Of a stretch of DNA of 64,000 nt, positions 1-7,448 are shown one piece after another. Within the stretch, counting starts at the first letter, position 1. Each line of letters opens with the position of its first letter. The stretch is from contig NZ_UIDD01000001.1 in assembly GCF_900497695.1 (NCBI RefSeq), positions 310,001-374,000 on the forward strand, written 5' to 3'. The notes under the pieces were generated by a model. It was not told the origin of the DNA. It did not search any database and worked only from the letters and a program-made list of their open reading frames with translations. Both the position numbers and the translations under genes were made by a program. The DNA is from Pseudomonas wadenswilerensis. GTDB lineage: Bacteria > Pseudomonadota > Gammaproteobacteria > Pseudomonadales > Pseudomonadaceae.

Positions 1-1
1 G

Positions 2-550
2 TCCTGTGGCCTGCAATACGGCTTCTGGCGCGGCTACTGGAACGCGCTAGGCCTGCAGCTGGGCCTGGTGCTGCAGATTGCAATCATTGCCGCCGGCGTC
101 GGTGCCATCCTCGCGACATCAGCCACTGCGTTCCAGGTCATCAAATGGTTCGGTGTTGCCTACCTGGTGTATCTGGCGGTCAAGCAGTGGCGCGCGCTGC
201 CGGCTGACATCAGTGACAATTCCGCCGTACGCCCCATCGGCAAGCCGCTGAGCCTGGTGTTCCGTGGCTTTCTGGTCAACGTCAGCAATCCCAAGGCGCT
301 GATCTTCATGCTCGCGGTGCTGCCGCAGTTCATCAACCCGCATGCGGCCCTGCTGCCGCAGTACCTGATCATCATCGCGACCATGGTCACGGTCGACCTG
401 ATGGTCATGGCGGGTTATACCGGGCTTGCAGCCAAGGTGTTGCGCCTGCTGCGCACGCCCCGGCAGCAGCGGCGGATGAACCGTACCTTTGCCGGGTTGT
501 TCCTGGGCGCGGCGACGTTGCTGGCGAGTATCCGTCGGGCGCCGGTTTAG
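2..550 (+). CDS. LysE/RhtB-family amino-acid exporter, 5'-truncated
   Basis: The reading frame is already open at base 2 (it begins S-C-G-L-Q-Y-G-F-W-R), so the true N-terminus lies outside the window and the GTG at 68 is an internal Val codon. What remains, about 182 residues, is strongly hydrophobic with several predicted membrane helices. It carries family landmarks of LysE/RhtB translocators: a F-x-V-I-K-x-x-G-x-x-Y-L segment and the conserved N-P-K-A stretch (FLVNVSNPKALIF). Members export amino acids or small metabolites across the inner membrane by proton antiport; the substrate cannot be read from sequence. It ends just before a strong bidirectional terminator shared with the convergent gene. 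Confidence 0.85.
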   Translation, partial: SCGLQYGFWRGYWNALGLQLGLVLQIAIIAAGVGAILATSATAFQVIKWFGVAYLVYLAVKQWRALPADISDNSAVRPIGKPLSLVFRGFLVNVSNPKALIFMLAVLPQFINPHAALLPQYLIIIATMVTVDLMVMAGYTGLAAKVLRLLRTPRQQRRMNRTFAGLFLGAATLLASIRRAPV

Positions 551-576
551 GAGCCCGCGATAAACTCACCGCACAC

Positions 577-605
577 AAAAAAGGCGACCCGAAGGTCGCC
601 TTTTT
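577..605. terminator. Bidirectional intrinsic terminator
   Basis: A perfect 7-bp stem (GGCGACC at 583-589, GGTCGCC at 594-600) with a CGAA loop is flanked by six A's on the left and five T's on the right. It can therefore terminate transcription from both sides, serving the LysE-type gene and the convergent envelope operon. Confidence 0.9.
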
Positions 606-611
606 GCTTTC

Positions 612-1352
612 TCAGCGCAAAATCTGCGCCGGCTCATCAGGCGGCAAGTTGTTGCGCGCCGGTGCACGTTCGTGCCCCGGTACGCTACCGCCCAGTTGCT
701 CGGCCATCTGCCGCGCAACGTCCATTCCCAACTCCTTCGAGACCTCACGCACCACCCGCGGGCGGTTCAGGGTTACCCGCACATCCTGGCTGTTGACCAG
801 CTTGGTGTCCTGGCCTTCGCCCATGGCGGTGAACGCCGAGGTGATCTCGTAGGTCTTGGTGTTGATCAGGCTGAAGTCGGCCACCAGGCTCAGGCCAAGG
901 ATGGCCGAATAGCTGTTGGTGTTGTCCAGGGAGGTGATATCGCGCTGGAAATCGATATCCGACAAGGTGCCGAACAGCACGTAGTCGGCGCCCTTGAAGT
1001 TGCCGTTCTTGATGCGCCGGATCACGTCATACACGTCGCCTTTGGCATCGGCGGTGTAGGGCGTGCCCTGAACCAGCTGAAACATCCCGGACTTGAGAAT
1101 CTCGCCCTTGATGTCACCGGTGAACTTGCGCAGTTCGGTCTGCTCGATGTAGCTGTCGCGGCTCTCGTACTCGCTGTAGCTCGACGAGCCACTGGCGTGG
1201 TACATGCTTGCCTGGCCGCTGCTCTGCGCCGAGACCGTGTGGATGTACTGCTCCACACGCTCCTGGTACGCGAGGTCGGTGACCGCGACCTTGGGGGCCG
1301 CTTGCACGCTGAACGCGCAAGCCAGGCCCAGAACGCCCATCCATGCACGCAT
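612..1352 (-). CDS. Secreted CsgG/LpoB-fold protein
   Basis: This 246-residue protein has an N-terminal signal peptide ending near VQAAPK and no lipobox cysteine, so it is probably periplasmic. The pattern VAVTDLAY ... GADYVLFGTLSDIDF ... LINTKTYEI resembles the CsgG / LpoB alpha-beta fold: a first strand, then a G-A-D-Y-V-L-x-G core strand, then a V-D-x-x-L-x-N-T-K-T strand. The C-terminal 25 residues are Pro/Ala-rich and probably disordered. It starts 3 bp after the LpoB-like gene stop with GGAG ahead of ATG, so the two are translationally linked. Function is not established; the context suggests cell-envelope assembly together with the three lipoproteins upstream. Confidence 0.75.
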   Translation of the reverse strand: MRAWMGVLGLACAFSVQAAPKVAVTDLAYQERVEQYIHTVSAQSSGQASMYHASGSSSYSEYESRDSYIEQTELRKFTGDIKGEILKSGMFQLVQGTPYTADAKGDVYDVIRRIKNGNFKGADYVLFGTLSDIDFQRDITSLDNTNSYSAILGLSLVADFSLINTKTYEITSAFTAMGEGQDTKLVNSQDVRVTLNRPRVVREVSKELGMDVARQMAEQLGGSVPGHERAPARNNLPPDEPAQILR

Positions 1353-1355
1353 TGC

Positions 1356-1943
1356 TTAGCGCTCCGTGGTCTTGCGGATTTCTTTTTCGTCCATCCACTC
1401 GGCCAGGCCGCTTTCAACGTCGATCAACTGCAGGCTGAACTTGTAGAACACGTCCTTGTAGTCGCTGCTGCGCTTGACGATCGAGCTGATCGAGCCTTCC
1501 AGGCGGTACTTGGCGGCGATCATGTTGCCGGTCTTGGCCACAGTGCCCTTCTTGTACAGGCCGCTCTGGTTCTGCAGCTTGAGCTGGTCGACCTGGCTCT
1601 GCATCTGGGTGTTGTCGCTGGCGAAGCGGGCGGTGCCGGACTTCATCAACTGGGTCTTGATCGAGGTGGTGATCTCGCGGGTATCGATGTACTCGCTGGT
1701 CTTGTTCTTCACGTCATAGACCTGCACCACCGGGCGACCCTGGAGGATGCCGGACTGGGCCAGGGAGCGGGTCATGGATTCGGCGATCATCTGCAGGTCG
1801 GTCGAACCGAACTCGTTGGTGACCAGTTCCACGGCCTTGCTGTCGCCGTAGCCGATGTTCTTGCCGCCCAGGACCGGCGACGGGGTGCTGCAGCCGCTGA
1901 CCAGAGCAATGGCGAGGGCGGCGAGGGAAATGCGTGCAATCAT
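1356..1943 (-). CDS. lpoB: LpoB-like outer-membrane lipoprotein
   Basis: 195 residues from the ATG at 1943, which has a GGAG site 8 bases upstream; a TTG 18 bases further out is in frame but unsupported. Residues 1-17 form a lipoprotein signal ending L-V-S-G-C, so the mature protein should be acylated at Cys17. The body matches LpoB/CsgG-fold proteins (YGDSKAVELVTNEFGSTDL, then AAKYRLEGSISSI). In enterobacteria LpoB reaches from the outer membrane to stimulate the peptidoglycan synthase PBP1b. In Pseudomonas a different lipoprotein, LpoP, is known to do that, so the LpoB name marks homology and not a proven role. Confidence 0.75.
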   Translation of the reverse strand: MIARISLAALAIALVSGCSTPSPVLGGKNIGYGDSKAVELVTNEFGSTDLQMIAESMTRSLAQSGILQGRPVVQVYDVKNKTSEYIDTREITTSIKTQLMKSGTARFASDNTQMQSQVDQLKLQNQSGLYKKGTVAKTGNMIAAKYRLEGSISSIVKRSSDYKDVFYKFSLQLIDVESGLAEWMDEKEIRKTTER

Positions 1944-1967
1944 GAAAAGGTGCTCCTGCAAAAATGA

Positions 1968-2339
1968 TTACTGAGACTGAACTTCAAGGCGGAAATCGGT
2001 GGCCTGCGGCACGGGTGCGATAGCCGGCAACACGCTGGCCTGCTTGCCGTACAGGGTCACGGTCTTCCAGCTTTCTTCATCGGCAACCGGGAAGCCGTCG
2101 TTACCCAGCCAGGCGAAGCGGTAGAACAGGGTTTTGTTGCTGCCGCTGGTGTTGTTCAGCGACACCTTGACGGTCAGGAAGCCGTTCTCGCGCGCAACGC
2201 GCATCGGGCCGGTTTCGATGTTCTTCAGTTTGCCCATCTTCACCACCTTGCTGGCGGCGCTGCCAGGCTCTGGCGGTGGCGGGGTCGCGCAACCGGCCAG
2301 CAGGGCAGTGACGAGAACGGCGAGCAATTTGATACGCAT
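1968..2339 (-). CDS. YcfL-family lipoprotein (DUF1425)
   Basis: A 123-residue lipoprotein: the signal ends A-L-L-A-G-C-A-T (Cys17 lipidated) and a proline-rich linker follows. The domain contains a small beta-sandwich pattern with FLTVKVSLNNTSGSNKTLFYRFAWLG and ends near the C-terminus, matching the YcfL family. In E. coli ycfL lies beside lpoB (ycfM), and the same pairing is kept here. AAGGAAG precedes the ATG and the gap to the upstream gene is 9 bp. The molecular function of YcfL is not known to me. Confidence 0.8.
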   Translation of the reverse strand: MRIKLLAVLVTALLAGCATPPPPEPGSAASKVVKMGKLKNIETGPMRVARENGFLTVKVSLNNTSGSNKTLFYRFAWLGNDGFPVADEESWKTVTLYGKQASVLPAIAPVPQATDFRLEVQSQ

Positions 2340-2348
2340 GACGCTTCC

Positions 2349-3746
2349 TTAAGGTTGTTTGAGGCTGGCGACGGCCTGACCCGCGGCTTTCGTTTCCACA
2401 TGCAGGGCTGGACCACCGGCAAAGACCTGGTTGCCGACCACGCGCAGGGTGACGACCTGGAACGGGCGGTCGATCTTCACGCTGACCTGGCTGCCACCCA
2501 GGCTCGACGGCAGGCTGAGCTGGTGCTCGCCCTGGCGCAGGCGCACGCGGGCAACCTGGGTTTCGTCAGGCAGGGTGCGCCAGGTGCGGGTGTCGGCACC
2601 TTCGGTGATGGTCGAGGCAATACCGACGGCGAGGCCGGCCAACGGGTTGACGTCGTTCAGCTGCTTCTGTGCCACGCCACGGGAGATGGCCCGTACGCTG
2701 GTACGCAGGATGATCCCCGGCATGTCGTCACGCAGGGCGCGGCGCGACATGGCGGTGGTGCTGTTGAGGGCGGTCAGCTTCAGCTCGCGGTCATTCAGGT
2801 AGATCTCGCTGAAGTGCGCAGTGGAAGTGTCTTCCTTGATCACCGGGAACGACAGCGGGGTGATTACCAGGTTGCCGCTGATTGGCAACGGCAGTGGGAC
2901 ACGCACCGAGTCGCGGGCCGGGGCCAGGCCGCTCTGGATCACGATCAGCACGTCGCTGTCGGTGGTTTTCGCTGCGGGCTTGTCCAGTTCGAGCAGGGCC
3001 TGCTCCAGCAGCGGGGTGTTCGGGCGCAGCTCGGCAGCCTTGCGGTAGCCCGGTGCAGCCAGGCCTTTTTCGCCCAGGGCTTCGTACACATAGCCGGACA
3101 GGTAGTGGCTGAACGCACTCTGGTAGCTGTTCTTCAAGCCGACCACTTCCGGAGCGTCGAGGCTGGCTACCGGGTAACCCTGGAGCTCCTTGTACTCGGT
3201 CTTGACGCCTTCTTTCTCGGCCTCTTCTTCGCGCTTGAGGTACTCCTTGTCGCGCAGCTCGGCGATGACCGCTTCACGCTCGTGGGTCTTCTTGATTTCG
3301 GTACGGGCGCCGTCGAAGTCGTTCTGGGCCAGCAGGTTGAGGGCCATCTGCGTGGTCAGCATGACTTTTTCGTAGTCGTAGCCTTCGTAACGGCGGACCT
3401 TGTCGTTGACCAGGTAGCTGCCGAACTGGCTCAGGTACTTGTCGGTGTCCAGCTTGACCGACTCTTCCCACTTGAACACCACGTCGTCGGCACTGCGCCA
3501 GGCCAGCTGGCTGCCGGCCAGGTCGCCCTTGGAGCGCAGCAGTTCGCCTTTCTCGAAGTAGTAGAGAAGGTCTTTGTCCTCACCCTTGTTGTTCTTTTCC
3601 AGCAGTTGCAGGGCAGCGTCGACGTTGCCGCTGCTCAGGTGCTGGTTGGTTTCCTGAAGCTCGCTGTCGTAACTGCGAAAGGCCGAGCAACCAGCCAGTT
3701 GGATGGCCGCGACCAGGGTCGCGACGGTGAGGACACGGGATGCCAT
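2349..3746 (-). CDS. TPR-containing lipoprotein, COG3014 family
   Basis: 465 residues, first gene of the four-gene minus-strand operon. The N-terminus ends I-Q-L-A-G-C-S, a clear lipobox (Cys20). The N-terminal half is alpha-helical with tetratricopeptide-like spacing (NQHLSSGNVDAALQLLEKNN; LSGYVYEALGEKGLAAPGY) and a charged coiled segment near residues 150-185 (REAVIAELRDKEYLKREEEA). The C-terminal half is beta-rich and ends in conserved-looking strands (VVTLRVVGNQVFAG). It matches a family found next to LpoB/YcfL genes; its role is unknown. A scaffold function for the lipoproteins encoded downstream is inference. Confidence 0.75.
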   Translation of the reverse strand: MASRVLTVATLVAAIQLAGCSAFRSYDSELQETNQHLSSGNVDAALQLLEKNNKGEDKDLLYYFEKGELLRSKGDLAGSQLAWRSADDVVFKWEESVKLDTDKYLSQFGSYLVNDKVRRYEGYDYEKVMLTTQMALNLLAQNDFDGARTEIKKTHEREAVIAELRDKEYLKREEEAEKEGVKTEYKELQGYPVASLDAPEVVGLKNSYQSAFSHYLSGYVYEALGEKGLAAPGYRKAAELRPNTPLLEQALLELDKPAAKTTDSDVLIVIQSGLAPARDSVRVPLPLPISGNLVITPLSFPVIKEDTSTAHFSEIYLNDRELKLTALNSTTAMSRRALRDDMPGIILRTSVRAISRGVAQKQLNDVNPLAGLAVGIASTITEGADTRTWRTLPDETQVARVRLRQGEHQLSLPSSLGGSQVSVKIDRPFQVVTLRVVGNQVFAGGPALHVETKAAGQAVASLKQP

Positions 3747-4091
3747 CTGAATTCTTCTTCCCTGAATTGATGAGAGGCCTGGGGGGCGAGACGGCTGTCA
3801 TCTCTCTGGCGATATCGCCAAATCCTCTTAAAAGAAGAGCCTAAATTCTTATCCGCTATATAGCGGCGCGGCATTATAAACGCATTTGCTGGCTAATTAA
3901 TGGCGTTTTGCTTTTTGAATCTGCCGTTGTGCCAGCATTCACATATCGGCCGACGAACGGTTGTTCTTTAGCCGGGAGGGATTCAGGGCTATTTGTCACA
4001 AAATTTTTCAAGGATCAGCCTGACAAGCCTTGAGCGAAGGGCAGTGGAAGTGAACAATGCTTTACCTCGTATTTCCATTTGAGAGTCGCTC
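3747..4091. promoter_or_regulatory. Divergent control region with two 14-bp palindromes
   Basis: This 345-bp AT-richer gap separates the envelope operon (minus) from the iron permease (plus). It holds two perfect 14-bp palindromes, TGGCGATATCGCCA (3807-3820) and CCGCTATATAGCGG (3853-3866). A TATAAT -10 hexamer reads on the minus strand at 3878-3873; a start about 7 bases downstream would fall at the edge of the second palindrome, a classic operator position. No good -35 is visible 17 bp upstream of the TATAAT. I see no open reading frame or RNA gene here, and no convincing Fur box for the iron gene. Confidence 0.5.
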
Positions 4092-5990
4092 ATGATTCCC
4101 CGTTCCCGCTTACTCGCCTGGCTGCTCTGGCCGGTGCTGGCGTTGAGCAGTGCCACACTGCTGGCCGACAGCACCGATGGCGCTGCCAAGGCCCTGCACC
4201 TGCTCGATTACATCGGTGCCGATTACCCGGCCACCGTTGAGGCAGGCAAGGTCATTGACGAAGGGGAATACCGCGAGCAGCTCGAGTTCATCGATGTGCT
4301 TCAGGGGCTGATCGTCGCCTTGCCTGCGCGTGCGGAGCGCCGGGCCCTGGAGCAAGGTGTGGTCAATTTGCGTCAGGCGGTCAGCCAGCGTCAGGACGGC
4401 CCGGGCGTCGCCCGTCAGGCCCGTCTGCTCGGCGCGCAACTGGCGGTGGCTTATGAAGTCAGCCAGGCGCCGATCATTACCCCGGACCCGAGCCGCGGCG
4501 CGCCGCTGTATGCCCAGCATTGCTCGGTGTGCCATGGCGATACCGGCGCTGGCGACGGCCCGGCCGGCCTCGGCCTGACCCCGCCGCCGGCGAACCTGCG
4601 CAGCGCCGAGCGGCTCGACCGTTTGAGCCTGTTCGACCTGTACAATACGCTCGGCCTGGGTATCGAAGGCACCGACATGCCGTCGTTTGCCGACCAGCTC
4701 GACGAGCGTCAGCGCTGGGACCTGGCGACCTATGTCGCCAGCTTCACTGCCGATCCGGCCAAGGCCAAGGGTGACAAAGCCTACAACCTCGCCGACCTGG
4801 CCCGTCAGACGCCGGCCGAAGTCGAAGCCAGTGAAGGGCCGCAAGCGCTTGCCCGGTTCCGCGCCCAGCGTGCCCAGCCGCCACAGGTTCAGCGTGGCCC
4901 GGCGCAACTGCTGGAGTACACCGCCAGTACGCTGGACAAGAGCCTGGCGGCATATAAGTCCGGCGACCACGAACAAGCCTATGACCTGTCGGTAGCGGCC
5001 TACCTGGAAGGTTTCGAGCTGGTTGAAAGCTCGCTGGACAACGTTGATGCCAACGTGCGCAAGGACACCGAAAAGTCACTGATGGCGTACCGGCAGTCAC
5101 TGCAGGACGGCTTGCCGCTGGAGCAGGTGCAACAGCGCCTGGATGCGGCCAAGGCCAAGCTCAAGGATGCCGCCGGCCTGCTTGGCGGTGATGGCCTGAG
5201 CTGGTCGCTGAGTTACATTTCAGGCCTGCTGATCCTGCTGCGCGAAGGCCTGGAAGCAATCCTGGTGCTGGCGGCGATCCTCGCCTTCCTGCGCAATACC
5301 GGCCAGCAATCGGCGGTGCGCAGCGTCAACGTGGGCTGGGGCCTGGCCCTGCTTGCCGGGCTCGGTACCTGGGCGCTGGCGGCGTATGTGATTGACGTCA
5401 GCGGCGCCCAGCGCGAATTGCTTGAAGGCTGCACGGCACTGTTTGCCAGCGTCATGGTGCTTTGGCTGGGCGTGTGGATGCACGATCGCCGCCACGCGGC
5501 GGCCTGGCAGGACTACATCAAGAGCAGCCTGGTCAGTGGCGGCGGGCGCTTCGGTTTTGCCGTGCTGGCGTTCTTTTCGGTGTACCGCGAGTTGTTCGAA
5601 GTCATCCTGTTCTACGAAACCCTCTGGCTGCAGGCCGGCCCCGCCGGGCACAACGCGGTGCTGGCCGGTGGCGCCACGGCGCTGGTGCTGCTGGTCGGCC
5701 TGGCCTGGGTGATCCTGCGCGGTTCGGCCAAGCTGCCGCTGGCGCTGTTCTTCAGTATCAACGCGGCATTGCTGTGCGCCTTGTCGGTGGTGTTTGCCGG
5801 GCACGGGGTCAAGGCCCTGCAGGAAGCCGGGGTGTTCGGTACACGGCCGGTGGCGTTCTTCGATTTCGACTGGCTGGGGATTCATGCCGATGCCTACTCG
5901 TTGGCGGCGCAGGTAGTTGCGCTGCTGGCCATTGCCATCCTCTACGGGCGCAGCCGCCTGGCCGAGAAGCGCCGCCAACTGGCGGGCTGA
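4092..5990 (+). CDS. Cytochrome c-FTR1 iron permease fusion
   Basis: 632 residues. A signal peptide (about 1-25) is followed by a helical periplasmic region, a class-I c-type cytochrome domain with the haem motif C-S-V-C-H at 144-148 and a likely distal Met ligand at 196 (GTDMPSF). A second helical periplasmic region (about 270-365) precedes a polytopic membrane domain from about 373. The membrane part has the paired FTR1 motifs R-E-G-L-E (384-388) and R-E-L-F-E (499-503), which bind iron during permeation. FTR1 permeases move ferric iron after oxidation of ferrous iron; the attached cytochrome suggests that electron removal is built into the same chain. No oxidase gene is adjacent. Confidence 0.88.
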   Translation: MIPRSRLLAWLLWPVLALSSATLLADSTDGAAKALHLLDYIGADYPATVEAGKVIDEGEYREQLEFIDVLQGLIVALPARAERRALEQGVVNLRQAVSQRQDGPGVARQARLLGAQLAVAYEVSQAPIITPDPSRGAPLYAQHCSVCHGDTGAGDGPAGLGLTPPPANLRSAERLDRLSLFDLYNTLGLGIEGTDMPSFADQLDERQRWDLATYVASFTADPAKAKGDKAYNLADLARQTPAEVEASEGPQALARFRAQRAQPPQVQRGPAQLLEYTASTLDKSLAAYKSGDHEQAYDLSVAAYLEGFELVESSLDNVDANVRKDTEKSLMAYRQSLQDGLPLEQVQQRLDAAKAKLKDAAGLLGGDGLSWSLSYISGLLILLREGLEAILVLAAILAFLRNTGQQSAVRSVNVGWGLALLAGLGTWALAAYVIDVSGAQRELLEGCTALFASVMVLWLGVWMHDRRHAAAWQDYIKSSLVSGGGRFGFAVLAFFSVYRELFEVILFYETLWLQAGPAGHNAVLAGGATALVLLVGLAWVILRGSAKLPLALFFSINAALLCALSVVFAGHGVKALQEAGVFGTRPVAFFDFDWLGIHADAYSLAAQVVALLAIAILYGRSRLAEKRRQLAG

Positions 5991-6050
5991 TTTGAAGCGA
6001 AACGGGTGAGCAGGGATACTGTTCCCCCGTTTTTGTTGGAAATCTGTGCC

Positions 6051-6509
6051 ATGCGTGTGTGGATCGATGCCGACGCCTGCCCCAAGGCGGCCAAGGATCA
6101 ACTGGTCAAGTTCGCTCTCAAGCGACAGCTGGAAGTGGTGCTGGTGGCCGGGCAGAGCCAGATCAAGCCGGCCTTTGCCTGCGTCAAACTGATCGTCGTG
6201 CCCAGTGGTCCGGATGCCGCCGATGATTACCTGGTCGAGCACGCCGTGCCTGGCGAACTGGTGATCTGCAGTGATGTGCCGCTGGCCGATCGCCTGGTCA
6301 AGAAGGGTGTTGCCTGCCTCGACCCGCGCGGCAAGGAATTCGACGAGCGCAACATGGGCGAGCGCCTGGCGGTGCGCAACCTGTTCACCGACTTGCGCGA
6401 GCAAGGGCAGGTCGGTGGTGGTCAGGCGCCTTATGGCGACCGTGAGAAGCAGGCGTTTGCCAACGCCCTGGACCGGATCCTGACCCGCCTGGCGCGCCAG
6501 GTGCCATAG
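6051..6509 (+). CDS. YaiI/YqxD-family protein (DUF188, PIN-like)
   Basis: 152 residues from the ATG at 6051; an upstream in-frame GTG at 6006 would add a non-conserved tail. The family signature is the N-terminal M-R-V-W-I-D-A-D-A-C-P and the later LVEHAVPGELVICSDVPLAD, with Asp residues spaced as in PIN-like nucleases. A GERLAVRNLFTDLREQG segment follows. The biochemical function of the family is not settled. The gene sits 60 bp after the iron permease, so read-through is possible, and a REPIN follows. Confidence 0.88.
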   Translation: MRVWIDADACPKAAKDQLVKFALKRQLEVVLVAGQSQIKPAFACVKLIVVPSGPDAADDYLVEHAVPGELVICSDVPLADRLVKKGVACLDPRGKEFDERNMGERLAVRNLFTDLREQGQVGGGQAPYGDREKQAFANALDRILTRLARQVP

Positions 6510-6533
6510 CCGCTGGCTTGGGCTGGCGATCAC

Positions 6534-6641
6534 CCTGTGGGAGCTGGCTTTGCCAGCGATCGAGCGCGCAGCGGTCGAAAGTCAGGCAGCAATGAGGTGT
6601 TGACTGTACAGGCCTCATCGCCGGCAAGGCCGGCTCCCACA
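6534..6641. repeat. REPIN: inverted pair of Pseudomonas REP elements
   Basis: The left REP (6534-6562) has the core CTGTGGGAGCTGGCTT-TGCCAGCGATCG and the right one (6612-6641) is its inverted relative, with CCGGCAAGGCCGGCTCCCACAG. Each contains its own short palindrome. The pair sits between the converging ends of the YaiI and elbB genes. Four further copies occur at 34503-34577, 40839-40933, 48141-48215 and 58561-58639. Confidence 0.88.
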
Positions 6642-6666
6642 GTGGATCTGTGCCTCACTCCAGTGT

Positions 6667-7335
6667 TCAGTCATTCTCGTGGGTCAGTTCCAGCACCCGG
6701 TCGACCAGCTTGTAAATGCCACCTGCCGCTTCGCTGATGCTTTTGGCCAGCATGTAGGCCGGGGTGCTGACCAGCTTGCGCTGGGTGTCCTCGACGATGT
6801 CATGGACATCGCATTCCTCATGGGTGCCGCCCATCTTGACGATGGCCGCGCTGGTGCCGGCATCGTTACCGATGGTGCAGACCACGCCGGGGCCGTAGAT
6901 CTTCGCCGCCAGGGCCGGTGAGATGCAGATCAGGCCGACCGGCTTGCCGGCTTCGGCGAAAGCTTCAGCCAGGGCCAGGACGTCCGGGTGCACGCTGCAT
7001 CCGGCGCCTTCCACGGCAAAATTCGAGAGGTTTTTCGCCGCGCCAAAGCCGCCCGGCACGATCAGTGCGTCGAAGTCCTTGGCGTCGGCTTCACGCAGGT
7101 CCTTGACCTCGCCGCGGGCGATCCGCGCCGATTCCACCAGCACATTGCGAGTCTCGGGCATTTCTTCGCCGGTCAGGTGATCGATCACATGCATCTGCGC
7201 AATGTTTGGCGCAAAGCACTGCACTTGCGCCCCGCGCTGATCCAGGCGCAGCAGGGTGATCACGCTTTCGTGAATTTCGGCGCCGTCATAAACGCCACAG
7301 CCGGAAAGAATCACAGCAACTTTTTTCTGGGTCAT
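6667..7335 (-). CDS. elbB: ElbB, DJ-1/PfpI-family glyoxalase-like protein
   Basis: 222 residues starting at the ATG at 7335 (GGGAG 8 bases upstream); an in-frame GTG 6 bases earlier would sit on the ribosome-binding site. It shows the ElbB landmarks: KVAVILSGCGVYDGAEIHES near the N-terminus, a LIVPGGFGAAKNLS turn, and LICISPALAAKI with the nucleophile-elbow cysteine of the class-I amidotransferase/DJ-1 fold. ElbB has been linked to isoprenoid production and has glyoxalase activity in E. coli; the physiological substrate here is unknown. It stands alone between a REPIN and the divergent hydroxylase. Confidence 0.9.
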   Translation of the reverse strand: MTQKKVAVILSGCGVYDGAEIHESVITLLRLDQRGAQVQCFAPNIAQMHVIDHLTGEEMPETRNVLVESARIARGEVKDLREADAKDFDALIVPGGFGAAKNLSNFAVEGAGCSVHPDVLALAEAFAEAGKPVGLICISPALAAKIYGPGVVCTIGNDAGTSAAIVKMGGTHEECDVHDIVEDTQRKLVSTPAYMLAKSISEAAGGIYKLVDRVLELTHEND

Positions 7336-7448
7336 GCTCACTACTCCCGATTCGAGGCGCTAAATGTCCTCTAGTTTGGCAGATGTGGCCATAGGGGTTG
7401 TGCCATTCCCGGCCTAATCTTGCTGGATAGCCTGGAGATGGATAACCC

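Noticed and set aside
672..3770. Long plus-strand ORFs (431 and 471 codons) opposite the envelope operon
   Set aside because: Low-complexity antisense frames of GC-rich DNA with no ribosome-binding site or domain; the minus-strand genes have signal peptides, lipoboxes and tight operon spacing.
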